Assembly: GCA_963665405.2 (NCBI GenBank)
Contig: CAXXUH010000004.1
Span: forward strand, 1,240,001 to 1,304,000
Source: G963665405 sp963665405
Lineage (GTDB): Bacteria > Chloroflexota > Dehalococcoidia > Lucifugimonadales > G963665405
Direction of reading: 5' to 3'
DNA length: 64,000 bases
The notes beneath the pieces are model-generated. The model was not told where the DNA came from. It saw only the letters and a program-made list of their open reading frames with translations, and searched no databases. This document shows positions 33,423-42,426 of this stretch, one piece after another. The first letter of the stretch is position 1; each line of letters begins with the position of its first letter. The translations under genes and the position numbers were made by a program.

Positions 33423-35102
33423 ATGACTGAAAAGGTGTGGCGCACCCGGCCTCAACCTCCTGTCGGCTTCGCATCGTACATGGGGGTATCCCCTCTTGAA
33501 GCCACGTTGCTCTTCAACCGTGGGGTCCGGCACCCCGAAGAGATCGAGACCTACTTGGCCGCCGACTCCCGGCTGCTCAACGATCCCTGGCTCCTTCCCA
33601 ACATCGAGAGGGGCGTTGCCGCCCTGGAGGAGGCGATCTCCGAAGGACGGACCGTCGCCATCTTCGGCGACTTCGACGCCGACGGTATCACGGCCACCGC
33701 GATTGTCGCCCTGGGCCTACGCGAGCTGGGAGCGCGCGCCATCACGTACCTCCCGAACAGGCTGGCCGAGGGCCACGGGCTCAACGATGCGGCCGTCCGC
33801 CGGCTTGCGGACCAGGGGGCGTCGCTCCTGGTGACCGTGGACTGTGGCCTCAGCGCCCACCACGAGGTGGAGACGGCCTCGTCGCTGGGGATAGACACCA
33901 TAATCACGGATCATCACACCCTGCCCGACAGGCTGCCCGACGCGCGGGCCGTGGTCCACTCCGGGCTTCCCGGATCGGCGTATCCCTACGAGGGCTTGAC
34001 CGGTGCGGGTCTGGCGTTCAAGCTGATCGAGGCGCTCCACGTCGCCCTCGGACGTCCCTGGCCCGAGCACCTCCTCGGGCTTGCCGCGCTCGGCACCGTC
34101 GGCGACTCAGGACCCCTGACCGGCGAGAACAGGTTCATCGTCAAGCAGGGGATGGCGGAGCTCGCTCGGACCCGGAACCCTGGCCTGCGGGCGCTCGCCG
34201 ATGTCGCGGGGGAGAAGCTCCACGAGCTCGACACCCGCTCTCTGTCGTTCGGCCTTATTCCGAGGATCAACGCCGCGGGACGGCTGGGCGACGCGTCGCT
34301 GAGCCTGGACCTCCTGATGGCGACGGACCGCGAGACGGCCGAGCCGATCGCTCGGGACCTGGACGAGAAGAACCGGGAGCGCCAGCGCCTGACCCGCGAG
34401 GGGATCGACGAGGCCGTCGACCAGATGGAGCTCAGCCCCAACGGCGTCCCGAATGTGATCGTGGTGGAGCACCCGGGATGGTCCCCGGGCATCCTGGGAC
34501 TCATCGCCGGGAGGCTCGCGGAGAGATACTATCGCCCGGCGATTGCGGTGACGACGAGCTCCGGGGTATCCAGGGCCAGTGCTCGGAGCATCCCGGAGTT
34601 CGACATGACCGGCGCACTGCGAAGCGCGACCGTACCGTTCATCAGGATGGGCGGTCACGCCCAGGCGGCGGGCTTCACCGTGCCGGCCGAGTTCCTTCCG
34701 AAGCTGCGCCGTGAGATGGACGCCGTGGCCGGCGAGCGGCTCGAAGGCGTGGACCTCGCGCCGGCGATCGACATCGACTGCGACATATCCCTGAGCCTCG
34801 TCAACGAGGAGACGTTAAGCTTCGTACAGCGCCTGTCGCCCTTCGGGCAGAGCAACCAGACGCCGGCGTTCCTCACGTCGAACGCCCGGGTCGTTGAGGC
34901 CCGCCAGGTGGGGAAGGCGGGCCGGCATCTGAAGATGCGGGTCAGTCAGGACCGGGTGGTGCGGGACGCCATCGCCTTCGGCCAGGGCGATAAGCCGCTC
35001 GCGCCGGGGGACGCGATCGACCTGGTGTACTCGGTGGGCGTCGACCGCTGGGGTGGCGCTGCCCTGCCGGAGCTGACGGTAGCGGACTTCCGGAAGACGT
35101 AG
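33423..35102 (+). CDS. recJ: Single-stranded-DNA-specific exonuclease RecJ
   Basis: 559 residues. DHH-family motifs: 'VAIFGDFDADGITATAIV' (motif I), 'LLVTVDCGLSAHHEVE' (motif II), 'DTIITDHHTLPDRLPDARAVVHS' (the DHH motif), and 'ALGTVGDSGPL' (motif IV). The DHHA1 domain follows ('RMGGHAQAAGFTV') and then the C-terminal OB-like domain ('SPFGQSNQTPAFL'). It degrades single-stranded DNA 5' to 3' in recombination and mismatch repair. Length is near the usual 560-580 residues. It follows a repeat-rich intergenic region, with no partner gene alongside. Confidence 0.95.
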   Translation: MTEKVWRTRPQPPVGFASYMGVSPLEATLLFNRGVRHPEEIETYLAADSRLLNDPWLLPNIERGVAALEEAISEGRTVAIFGDFDADGITATAIVALGLRELGARAITYLPNRLAEGHGLNDAAVRRLADQGASLLVTVDCGLSAHHEVETASSLGIDTIITDHHTLPDRLPDARAVVHSGLPGSAYPYEGLTGAGLAFKLIEALHVALGRPWPEHLLGLAALGTVGDSGPLTGENRFIVKQGMAELARTRNPGLRALADVAGEKLHELDTRSLSFGLIPRINAAGRLGDASLSLDLLMATDRETAEPIARDLDEKNRERQRLTREGIDEAVDQMELSPNGVPNVIVVEHPGWSPGILGLIAGRLAERYYRPAIAVTTSSGVSRASARSIPEFDMTGALRSATVPFIRMGGHAQAAGFTVPAEFLPKLRREMDAVAGERLEGVDLAPAIDIDCDISLSLVNEETLSFVQRLSPFGQSNQTPAFLTSNARVVEARQVGKAGRHLKMRVSQDRVVRDAIAFGQGDKPLAPGDAIDLVYSVGVDRWGGAALPELTVADFRKT

Positions 35103-35112
35103 CCGGCGACCG

Positions 35113-35982
35113 CTACCTGGCCCGCTGGCGGCCACGCCGGCGCCGCTCGGCGCGGCTCCCGCGCTCCACCACAGGTGGCGGCTCCTCGTCTTCCCCGACC
35201 GAACCCGTGGGCCTCGCCTTGACGATGAGCAGGGGAACGGTTATCGCCAGGACCAGCAGGGCGATGTACTGCGCCTCCTGCATCCCCAGCGCCCAGATCC
35301 TGTCCTGTCTGGCGAAGGTTATGGCGAACCGCCCGACGGAGTAGAGCGCCAGGTACAGGGCGAAGAGCATCCCGTCCGGTTTGATGCGGCCCCGCAGCCT
35401 CCATATGATCCCCAGGGCGATCATGTTCCAGATCATCTCGTAGGCGATGACCGGCTGCACCGACGTACCGGCCCCGTTGTTGCAGCTTCTGGCGGCCGTC
35501 TCGGGATGAGTCCAGACGAAGCTGAGGAAGAAGTCGGCGGTCTTGGCGCAGTGCTCCCCGTTGACGATGTCCCCTACCCGTCCGATAGTCTGGCCGATCA
35601 GCATCGCCGGAGCCGTCAGGTCGGCGATGATGCCAACCGGGTGGCCCCTCCAGAGCGCGTAAAGCGTCCCGCCGATGAACCCGCCGAGGATGCCGCCCCA
35701 GACGCCGACGCCACCGTTCCAGATGGCGAGGATCCGGCCGGGGTCGCCGCCGTAGACGGACCAGTTGTCGATCACATGGACGGCTCGGGCGCCTATGAAG
35801 CCGCCCACTATCGCCCACAGAGCGATCGAGTAGATCGTGTCGGGAAGGATGCCTCGAAGTGGGCCCCATCGGCCAACGAGGAAGACGGCGGTGGCCACCG
35901 CCAGAAAGCTGAACAGGCCGTGCCAGCTCAGAACGAAGGAGCCGGCCGAGATCAGGTTAGGGCCTGCCCCGATCTCAATCAT
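35113..35982 (-). CDS. lgt: Prolipoprotein diacylglyceryl transferase
   Basis: 289 residues, seven predicted membrane helices. The Lgt signature is 'IGRVGDIVNGEHCAK' (usually 'GRIGNFINGE'), with the catalytic-region residues in 'LWGAIVGGFIGARAVHVIDNW' and the conserved 'YEMIWNMIALGIIWRLR' and 'ALYSVGRFAITFARQD'. It transfers diacylglyceryl from phosphatidylglycerol to the lipobox Cys of prolipoproteins, such as those encoded at 4729-5588 and 36318-36752. The C-terminal about 40 residues are Arg-rich and cytoplasmic. Convergent with recJ. Confidence 0.93.
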   Translation of the reverse strand: MIEIGAGPNLISAGSFVLSWHGLFSFLAVATAVFLVGRWGPLRGILPDTIYSIALWAIVGGFIGARAVHVIDNWSVYGGDPGRILAIWNGGVGVWGGILGGFIGGTLYALWRGHPVGIIADLTAPAMLIGQTIGRVGDIVNGEHCAKTADFFLSFVWTHPETAARSCNNGAGTSVQPVIAYEMIWNMIALGIIWRLRGRIKPDGMLFALYLALYSVGRFAITFARQDRIWALGMQEAQYIALLVLAITVPLLIVKARPTGSVGEDEEPPPVVERGSRAERRRRGRQRAR

Positions 35983-36317
35983 TCCGGCCCTCCGAGGACG
36001 TTTCCATCGGGAACAGGTTAAGGCGGAGGAATCTCAGTGTCAAGGAAGACCGTCAGCGCCGGGCCCCGCTCTCCGCGCGCGGTCTCAGTGAGGATCATCG
36101 ACCCCCGAGAGCGGAAAGATGTTGATCGGGGAGGTCAGATCGACACCGAGAGGCACGCGGGTCTTCTGGGAGGTGTCAGATAGCCATCTCCGTCGCAGTG
36201 GCACGCGCTTCGTCCAGTGTAGAAGGCGTGGACTGGGAGTTCGGGGCGTGCCCGCCCCCACGACGAAAAAGGCAGCGCAGTTTGGGAATACGCGAGTGTT
36301 CGGCGCCGTTTGCTGAT
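35983..36317. other. Intergenic stretch with a weak minus-strand ORF
   Basis: A 78-codon frame on the minus strand (36085-36321) starts with GTG overlapping the stop of the lipoprotein gene (GTGA) and ends before lgt. Its translation is Arg/Pro/Thr-rich ('LLHWTKRVPLRRRWLSDTSQKTRVP') with no domain and no signal. The overlap suggests coupling, but composition argues against a real protein. Otherwise nothing is recognised. Confidence 0.3.
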
Positions 36318-36752
36318 TCACTCAGCCCGCGCGGGTGGTACGGCTGTGGCTGTACCTATGTGCAAGAGCACGGCGTGAATGCGCAGGTCGCGGTCTACGA
36401 TTACAGAAGTCTCTACTGTTGTACCCGACGCGTCTCCCTCCCAACGGACGAATCTGGAATGGGAAAGCTGCAGGAAAGCTCGAATCTTTACTTCAGTGCC
36501 AGCGGGGTATTTCCCGTCAGGACCCGGCGGCGGGTCGAGAATCGGCCTCCAGAACCCCCCAGGTTCCGGTGTGAAGGTGATCCGAAATCGGGCGGCGACG
36601 GTCGCCTCAACGGCGGCGGCGATGGTGGCCTCGATGTCTGGGGTCCGCGTCGGCTGCCCACTTGCACAGGCGACAACGGCCAAGGACGACATAGCAGCCG
36701 TAACCAGGAACCCGACCCGCCTTATCGGACGAAATTGCCGCGTTGCTTTCAC
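36318..36752 (-). CDS. Small lipoprotein with InlB-B-repeat-like domain
   Basis: 144 residues. The signal 'RRVGFLVTAAMSSLAVVAC' ends in a lipobox Cys, followed by a short linker 'ASGQPTRTPDIEATIAAAVEATVAA'. The domain 'GKYPAGTEVKIRAFLQLSHSRFVRWEGDASGTTVETSVIVDRDLRIHAVL' has the G-x-Y-x-x-G-(S/T)-x-V and F-x-x-W-x-G pattern of the divergent InlB B-repeat (Flg_new-like) beta-grasp domain, usually extracellular. It is probably anchored on the outer face of the membrane and modified by the nearby lgt product. Role unknown. Confidence 0.72.
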   Translation of the reverse strand: MKATRQFRPIRRVGFLVTAAMSSLAVVACASGQPTRTPDIEATIAAAVEATVAARFRITFTPEPGGFWRPILDPPPGPDGKYPAGTEVKIRAFLQLSHSRFVRWEGDASGTTVETSVIVDRDLRIHAVLLHIGTATAVPPARAE

Positions 36753-37194
36753 TGCTAACTCCTACAGCACGCACACACAGGAATGGTATCATTCGCGCTG
36801 AACGACATCACCACCGAGTAGAGGAACCCCATGACCGCCGCTTACAAGCCTACCCTACGCGGCGATCTCATGCCGGGCTACGATCGAAAGCCCAATCAAC
36901 CGCAGGCGAGGTCCACAGTCTATCAAGCAGCTCCAACTTGGGCGCCTCGCCACCGGTGTCCAGGCGGACCGGGCGAGCCGATGCCTATAACCGCGCGGAC
37001 TATCAGCCGTATAAGAGTGTAGAGCACTCGCGCGGACCGGACCAGGGCAAGGTGTAGGGGCGCACAGCCGTGTGCCCTGCGAACACGGTGGCTTCGCCGG
37101 GACAGAATGCTGGAAGCGCCAGACCGTATGCTAAAATAGAATCACCGTCGATACGCTCTCGGACACGGAGGTACAGGGGTGCAGAGCCCTGTCG
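36753..37194. other. Intergenic region upstream of the XerC/D-type gene
   Basis: 442 bases. An ORF of 63 codons (36831-37022, plus strand) has a weak AGAGG before its ATG, but its product (Pro/Arg-rich, no domain) is doubtful. TAAAAT at 37132-37137 could be the -10 element of the recombinase gene; its -35 region is poor. A possible -10 TATCAT lies near 36785. No RNA was recognised. Confidence 0.35.
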
Positions 37195-38100
37195 ATGAAG
37201 CAGAGCATCGAGACCTTTCTGAACTACATCGCGGTCGAGCGAGGGCTGTCCTCCAACACGGTCGCCGCATACAGAAACGATCTGACTCAGCTGGCGGACC
37301 ACCTTGGTGCCGGTGAGGGACGTGCCGGACCCCGGGACGGATGGCGGGCGGTGGACGAGCATGCCATCACAGCGTACGTCGTCTACCTTCACCGCCAGGG
37401 CTATGCTGGCGCGACGCGGGCACGGAAGGTGGCCGCGACCCGGTCGTTCTTCGGCTTCCTTCAAGAGGAGGGGCTGATCCCGCGGAACCCGGCCGAGAAC
37501 CTCAGATCCCCGTCGGCGGGGCGCTCGCTGCCTGAGCCTCTGACCGTCGAGGAGATCGACAGGCTTCTCGCCGCCACCGGCGGCAGCGCACCGGAGCCCG
37601 TCCGGGACCGGGCGATGCTGGAGCTGATCTATGCGACCGGGATGCGAGTCAGCGAGCTGGTCGGCCTGGACATGGACCACGTCGAGCTGAGCCAGGGGTT
37701 CGTGAGGTGCTTCGGCAAGGGCTCAAAAGAGCGCCTCATCCCGATTCATCCGCAGGCCGTCGGCGTGATGAAGCGCTATCTGGAAGAGGCTCGGCCGAAG
37801 CTGGCTGCTCGCAGGCTGGGACCGGCGGTCTTCCTCAACCGCCGCGGGAAGAGGATGACGCGCCAGGGCTTCTGGCTTATACTTCGTAAGTACGCGGGAC
37901 AGGCTGGGATCGAGTCGAGGATCACGCCTCACACGATCCGACATAGCTTCGCCACTCATTTGCTGAGAGGCGGAGCGTCCCTGAGGCACGTGCAGGAGCT
38001 GCTGGGTCACGCCAGCGTCACAACCACGCAGATATATACGCACCTGACGCGGGAGCATCTCCGGGAGGAGTACGACAAGGCTCATCCCAGGGCGAGCTAG
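37195..38100 (+). CDS. Tyrosine recombinase XerC/XerD
   Basis: 301 residues. The N-terminal SAM-like domain is 'IETFLNYIAVERGLSSNTVAAYRNDLTQLADHL'. Catalytic residues: Arg in 'YATGMRVSELVGLD', Lys in 'FGKGSKERLIPI', His-x-x-Arg in 'ITPHTIRHSFATHLLRGG', His in 'ELLGHASVTTTQIYTHLT', and the nucleophile Tyr in the same segment. Size and layout match XerC/XerD, which resolve chromosome dimers at dif. Because it sits among housekeeping genes and not next to the mobile element, the Xer role is likelier than phage integration. The exact paralogue (C or D) is undecided. Confidence 0.9.
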   Translation: MKQSIETFLNYIAVERGLSSNTVAAYRNDLTQLADHLGAGEGRAGPRDGWRAVDEHAITAYVVYLHRQGYAGATRARKVAATRSFFGFLQEEGLIPRNPAENLRSPSAGRSLPEPLTVEEIDRLLAATGGSAPEPVRDRAMLELIYATGMRVSELVGLDMDHVELSQGFVRCFGKGSKERLIPIHPQAVGVMKRYLEEARPKLAARRLGPAVFLNRRGKRMTRQGFWLILRKYAGQAGIESRITPHTIRHSFATHLLRGGASLRHVQELLGHASVTTTQIYTHLTREHLREEYDKAHPRAS

Positions 38101-38162
38101 ACGGTCGACGGTGACTCGACCGCCGGACCCGGGACGTCAGGAGAGGATCAGGAGGGACCGCA

Positions 38163-38483
38163 ATGCCCAGCAAGGGCCGCAAGGCAGCGTCGAGGCAGGC
38201 CCAGGTCCGGGACAAGAAGAAGCGGGGCAAGGCCGCGCCACAGGTCTTCGAGGCCGGTCCGGTGCGGTCCGCAATTCCAGTCGATGATGCCGAAGAAGAG
38301 GCCGCACCCACGCAGCCGACGACGGCGGTCGCCCAGGCCAGGCCATCCGTCAGCAAACGCCGGGGCCGGGCGACGGAGCCTGCGGCGGCGTACGGGCACC
38401 TAGGGACCGAGCTCAAGCGGATCGGGGTGATCGCGTCTCTGGTGGTCGTCATCCTCGTAGCGCTCACCTTCGTCCTCCGCTAG
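38163..38483 (+). CDS. Small tail-anchored membrane protein
   Basis: 106 residues with GGATCAGGAGGG just upstream of the ATG. The first 80 residues are basic, Ala/Pro-rich and probably disordered ('MPSKGRKAASRQAQVRDKKKRGK'). A single transmembrane helix closes the protein ('RIGVIASLVVVILVALTFVLR'). The gene lies between the Xer recombinase and uvrC, 8 bases from the latter, so it may be in one operon. The basic N-terminus could contact nucleic acid. No known family is recognised. Confidence 0.65.
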   Translation: MPSKGRKAASRQAQVRDKKKRGKAAPQVFEAGPVRSAIPVDDAEEEAAPTQPTTAVAQARPSVSKRRGRATEPAAAYGHLGTELKRIGVIASLVVVILVALTFVLR

Positions 38484-38491
38484 AAAACCCC

Positions 38492-40420
38492 ATGGAACCA
38501 GGACGTTCGCAGGCCGTCGCGACCGGCCCTCCGGCGCCCCACCGGAAGCAGAAGAAGCCCGACTTCACCGAGCGCCTGAGGGCCACGCCGACCAGGCCCG
38601 GCGTCTACCTCATGCGGGGCGCCGCCGGCGAGGTGCTCTACGTCGGCAAGGCCGCAAGCCTCCGAAACCGGGTACGCTCCTACTTCGCGAGTCCCCGCTC
38701 TCTTGCCCCCAAGATACGGGCCCTTGTAAACAGGGTCGCCGACTTCGACTTCATCGTCACCGAGTCGGAGCAAGAAGCGCTGATCCTCGAGAGTAACCTC
38801 ATCAAGCGCCACCGGCCCCAGTACAACGCGCGCCTGAAGGACGACAAGAGCTATCCGTTCATCAAGATCGACATCTCCGAGGATTTCCCCCAGGTCTACA
38901 TCACTCGCAAGGTGGCCAAGGACGGGTCGCGCTACTTCGGGCCATTCGCCAGCGCCGGGAGCGTCCGCCGCACCCTCGCGCTGCTGAAAAAGCTGTTCCC
39001 ATACCGGTCGTGCACCAAGACGATCACCGGCACCGATCCCCGCCCCTGCCTCGACTACTACATACACCGCTGCGCGGGTCCATGCATCGGTGCCGTCGAC
39101 AGGGCCCGGTACCACGAGATCATCGACCAGGTGATCCTCTTCCTAGAGGGTAAGACCGACCGGGTCGTCAGCTCCATCGCCGGGCGAATGGACGAGGCCG
39201 CTGAGACCCTCGAGTTCGAGCGGGCGGCGATCCTCCGGGACCAGCTCAGGGCCATCGAGAGCGTCCACGAGGGCCAGAAGGTGCTGCACCTGACGTCCGA
39301 GAACATGGACGTCATCGCGGTGGCGGCCGGCCCCCGCGAGGCCTGGGTCGAGGTCTTCTTCATACGCCAGGGCAAGCTGATAGGCCGCGACCACTTCGTC
39401 ATGGCTGGCACACAGGACGAGGAGCCGGCGCGGATCGTCACCGCCTTCGTGAAACAGTTCTACGGCGCCAACCCCTACGTGCCGCCCCGCATCCTGGTCC
39501 AGCACCCGCTGGACGATGCACCGGCGATCCACGAGTGGCTGCGTGGTAAGCGGGATGGGCCTGTCCAGATACACGTTCCGCAGCGCGGCGAGAAGCGCAG
39601 ACTCGTGCAGATGGTGGCCGAGAACGCCGCTCAGGGCGTCGAGCAGCTAAAGGCACGCCAGAGCGAGGAGAGCAACCTGGACATCGCCATGGCCGAGGTG
39701 CAGGAAGCTCTGAACCTGCCGCGGCTGCCCAGCCGGATCGAGTGCTACGACATCTCCAACATCCAGGGGACCAATGCCGTCGGGAGCATGGTCGTCTTCG
39801 AGGATGCCAAGTCCAAGTCGTCCCACTACCGGCGGTTCAAGATCAAATCGGTGGACGGGATCGACGACTACGCCATGATGCGCGAGATGCTGACCCGGCG
39901 TTTTCGCCGCCTGGGGAGGACCGCCGAGAACGGCTCCTCCGGCGGCGCGGGCTCCAGCCCGCCGACGGGCTCGGCAAACGGAAGCTCCTGGGGCATCATC
40001 CCCGACATGGTGCTGATAGATGGGGGAAAAGGGCACCTGGGCGCCGCCCTCCAGGTGTTCCTTGAGCTGGGCATCGACTTCGTTCCTCTGGCCGCGATCG
40101 CCAAGGAGAACGAAGAGATATTTGTCCCTCAGACCCCTGAGCCGATCATACTGCCCCGGTCCTCGCAGGGGCTCTTCCTGCTCCAGCGCTGCCGGGACGA
40201 GGCCCACAGGTTCGCCATCACCTTCCACCGGGAGCGGCGGTCCAAGAAGAGCGTTTCGTCGGTCCTCGACGACATCCAGGGAGTCGGTCCCAAGCGCCGA
40301 AAGATGCTGCTCAGGCGGTTCGGGTCGGTCAAGGGCATCCGGGAGGCCGAGCTGGACACGCTCGCGTCGGTGCCCGGCATGACGCTGAGCCTCGCCCGCC
40401 GTATCAAGGAGTACCTGTAG
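38492..40420 (+). CDS. uvrC: Excinuclease ABC subunit C
   Basis: 642 residues. GIY-YIG nuclease domain at about 30-115 ('RPGVYLMRGAAGEVLYVGKAASLRNRVRSYF'), Cys-rich region ('RSCTKTITGTDPRPCLDYYIHRCAGPCIG'), UVR motif at about 215-250, RNase-H-like endonuclease domain with 'IECYDISNIQGTNAVGSMVVF' and 'PDMVLIDGGKGHLGAAL', and C-terminal HhH2 'IQGVGPKRRKMLLRRFGSVKGIREA'. It makes the 3' and 5' cuts of nucleotide excision repair with UvrAB. A Gly/Ser-rich insert near 'ENGSSGGAGSSPPTGSANGSS' interrupts the nuclease domain, slightly longer than usual. Confidence 0.96.
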   Translation: MEPGRSQAVATGPPAPHRKQKKPDFTERLRATPTRPGVYLMRGAAGEVLYVGKAASLRNRVRSYFASPRSLAPKIRALVNRVADFDFIVTESEQEALILESNLIKRHRPQYNARLKDDKSYPFIKIDISEDFPQVYITRKVAKDGSRYFGPFASAGSVRRTLALLKKLFPYRSCTKTITGTDPRPCLDYYIHRCAGPCIGAVDRARYHEIIDQVILFLEGKTDRVVSSIAGRMDEAAETLEFERAAILRDQLRAIESVHEGQKVLHLTSENMDVIAVAAGPREAWVEVFFIRQGKLIGRDHFVMAGTQDEEPARIVTAFVKQFYGANPYVPPRILVQHPLDDAPAIHEWLRGKRDGPVQIHVPQRGEKRRLVQMVAENAAQGVEQLKARQSEESNLDIAMAEVQEALNLPRLPSRIECYDISNIQGTNAVGSMVVFEDAKSKSSHYRRFKIKSVDGIDDYAMMREMLTRRFRRLGRTAENGSSGGAGSSPPTGSANGSSWGIIPDMVLIDGGKGHLGAALQVFLELGIDFVPLAAIAKENEEIFVPQTPEPIILPRSSQGLFLLQRCRDEAHRFAITFHRERRSKKSVSSVLDDIQGVGPKRRKMLLRRFGSVKGIREAELDTLASVPGMTLSLARRIKEYL

Positions 40421-40447
40421 CCGACTGATGAAGAATCGGGCGCGCAG

Positions 40448-40520
40448 AGGGGCGAAGCCCCTTTCCTGGGAGTCTGAGGGTATCCCTCAGATACAGAATA
40501 TCCCCCTCTTCTTACGAAAC
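40448..40520. repeat. Intergenic double-hairpin repeat (copy of the 33.2-kb element)
   Basis: AGGGGC/GCCCCT hairpin (40448-40462), then TCTGAGGGTATCCCTCAGA (40473-40491), then a C-rich tract. Same order and spacing as at 33215-33258. It lies between convergent uvrC and a luciferase-like gene, where it could act as a bidirectional terminator. Confidence 0.7.
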
Positions 40521-40579
40521 AGGGGACGTGTGGGACGGCCGGAAACGTTTCCTAGCACCCCGCTGGAGAGGGCCGTCCC

Positions 40580-41539
40580 CTACCCTGACCCCTGCGCCAG
40601 CGGCCGGACCTCGTTCGTGAAGCGCTCCAGGTTGTCGAGGGTCTCCTGGAGGCTGCTGCCCTGGAAGCCGAAGAAGAGGTGCTTCACCCCGGCGTCTCCG
40701 AAGGCGCGGATGTCCCCGGCTATCTCGGCGGACGTTCCCGTGAAGGGACGGCGATCTTCGCCGGCGGCCGGCTGGGTCGCACGGTGACCCCACGCTCCGG
40801 TGTGGTAGGCGACGTCGATCGTCGACGGGTCCCGTCCGATCTCGCGGGCGTAGCCGTCGAGCCTTCCCAGATACTCCCTTAGCTGATCGGCGGTTCTCAC
40901 CGGGTACGTCGGGTTGATCCCGATCGGGTACCAGCAGTCGCCCAGCTCGGCTGTCCGCCGAAGCGCCCGAGGGCTCTCCCCGCCGATCCAGATCGGCGGA
41001 TGAGGCTTCTGCACCGGCTTCGGCTCGAAAGCGATGTTCGAGAAGCGGACGTACTTGCCGTCGACGGACGGGTCGTCAGACGTCCACAGCTCCTTGAAAG
41101 CGCGGATGTACTCGTCTGTGACAGCGCCCCGCTCGCCGTACGGGGGAGCTGCCAGGGCCTCGAACTCCTCCCGCATCCACCCCACCCCGCATCCCACCAC
41201 CAGCCGGCCCCTGGAAAGGACGTCGATCGTGGAGAGTATCTTGGCCGTGTGCACCGCCGCCCGGTACGGCACCACCATGACCGAGGTCATCAGCCTGATC
41301 GTCGACGTCTGGCCCGCCAGAAAGGCCAGCATCGTCAGCTGCTCCAGGTAGTCGGCCGTGCCGGGGAAGTCGCCGCCCTGGGAGTACGGGTACCGCGACT
41401 CGATCCCCTTCGGGAAGACCAGGTGGTCGCTGACGTAGACGTAGGCGAACCCCAGCTCTTCGCCGCGCCGCGCCATGGCCTCGATCGACTTGGGCGACGC
41501 CAGGGGGCCCTGAACCGGGACGTCGAATCCGTAGTCCAT
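40580..41539 (-). CDS. LLM-class F420-dependent oxidoreductase
   Basis: 319 residues. 'MDYGFDVPVQGPLASPKSIEAMARRGEELGFAYVYVSDHLVFP' opens the luciferase-like barrel. 'TIRLMTSVMVVPYRAAVHTAKILSTIDVLSRGRLVVGCGVGWMREEFEAL' and 'KPVQKPHPPIWIGGESPRALRRTAELGDCWYPIG' are family signatures of F420-using members. It transfers hydride to or from an unknown substrate. It lies 6 bases downstream of the slipin gene on the same strand, but the link looks incidental. Confidence 0.87.
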   Translation of the reverse strand: MDYGFDVPVQGPLASPKSIEAMARRGEELGFAYVYVSDHLVFPKGIESRYPYSQGGDFPGTADYLEQLTMLAFLAGQTSTIRLMTSVMVVPYRAAVHTAKILSTIDVLSRGRLVVGCGVGWMREEFEALAAPPYGERGAVTDEYIRAFKELWTSDDPSVDGKYVRFSNIAFEPKPVQKPHPPIWIGGESPRALRRTAELGDCWYPIGINPTYPVRTADQLREYLGRLDGYAREIGRDPSTIDVAYHTGAWGHRATQPAAGEDRRPFTGTSAEIAGDIRAFGDAGVKHLFFGFQGSSLQETLDNLERFTNEVRPLAQGSG

Positions 41540-41545
41540 ACCGCG

Positions 41546-42412
41546 CTATCCCTTGCCCTTGCCGTCGCCGTCGCCGCGGCTGCCGCCACGCATGAACGAT
41601 CCGAGCAGGCTCGTGAACTCCATCGGGAAGATGAACTTGGTCGCCGGGGACGACCCCAGCTCCTTCAGCGTCTCGAAGTACTGGAGGCTCAGAGTGTTCG
41701 AGTCGACGTTCTGAGCGACCGAGTAGATCTTGTCCAACGCGTTGCTGAAGCCGTCGGCGCGCAGGATCGCCGCCTGCTGATCGCCCTCGGCCTCCAGGAT
41801 CTCGCCCTGGCGCTGGCCCTCCGCCTTCAGGATGGCTGCCTGCTTCTCGCCCTCGGCACGGTTGATCTCGGCCTGCCGCGATCCCTCGGACTCCGTGATC
41901 TCGGCGGTCTTGATCGCCGCGGCCGACTTCTCCCGCTCCATCGCGGCCTTGACGCCGGTCGGCGGGTCGATCTCGTTGATCTCCACCTGGTTCACCTTGA
42001 TGCCCCAGCGTCCCGTGACCTCGTCCAGCCGGACCTGAAGCAGGTCCCGAATCTTCTCCCGCTCCGACAGGGCCGCGGCCAGGGTCGTGGCGCCGATGAC
42101 TGCCCTGAGGGTGGCGAATGACAGCTGTATTGTGGCAATCCTGAAGCTTTCGATGTCGAGGAGCGCCTTCCTCACCGCTTCGTCGTCGGACAGGACCTTG
42201 TAGTAGATCACGTAGTCCATGTCCACCACCACGTTGTCGGCGGTGATGTACTTCTGCGTCGGCACCTGGTCCACCTGCTCCCGGAGGTCCACCTTGAGCG
42301 GTTGGTCAATGAACGGGATGACCACCCTGATGCCCGGCCCCCTCACACCCAGGAACTTGCCGAATCTCAGGATCACCATCTTCTCGTACGTTTTCACTAT
42401 TCTCCAGAACAT
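41546..42412 (-). CDS. Slipin / SPFH (band 7) membrane protein
   Basis: 288 residues with a strong GAGGAGG upstream of the ATG. There is only a short hydrophobic N-terminus, then the PHB/SPFH domain: 'EKMVILRFGKFLGVRGPGIRVVIPFIDQPLKVDLREQVDQVPTQKYITADNVVVDMDYVIYYKV' and 'ATLRAVIGATTLAAALSEREKIRDLLQVRLDEVTGRWGIKVNQVEINEIDPP'. The Ala/Glu-rich coiled coil follows ('AEGEKQAAILKAEGQRQGEILEAEGDQQAAIL'). Slipins oligomerise on membranes and pair with NfeD proteins; the nfeD gene is directly upstream here (15 bases), the usual arrangement. Confidence 0.9.
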   Translation of the reverse strand: MFWRIVKTYEKMVILRFGKFLGVRGPGIRVVIPFIDQPLKVDLREQVDQVPTQKYITADNVVVDMDYVIYYKVLSDDEAVRKALLDIESFRIATIQLSFATLRAVIGATTLAAALSEREKIRDLLQVRLDEVTGRWGIKVNQVEINEIDPPTGVKAAMEREKSAAAIKTAEITESEGSRQAEINRAEGEKQAAILKAEGQRQGEILEAEGDQQAAILRADGFSNALDKIYSVAQNVDSNTLSLQYFETLKELGSSPATKFIFPMEFTSLLGSFMRGGSRGDGDGKGKG

Positions 42413-42426
42413 ACAGAATCCCTCCT

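Noticed and set aside
36831..37022. 63-codon ORF before the Xer recombinase gene
   Set aside because: Weak ribosome site, Pro/Arg-rich product and no domain; not strong enough to list as a gene.
41000..42121. 373-codon plus-strand frame opposite the luciferase-like and slipin genes
   Set aside because: Antisense shadow; repeats of RHxLD type are reverse-complement artefacts of the slipin coiled coil.
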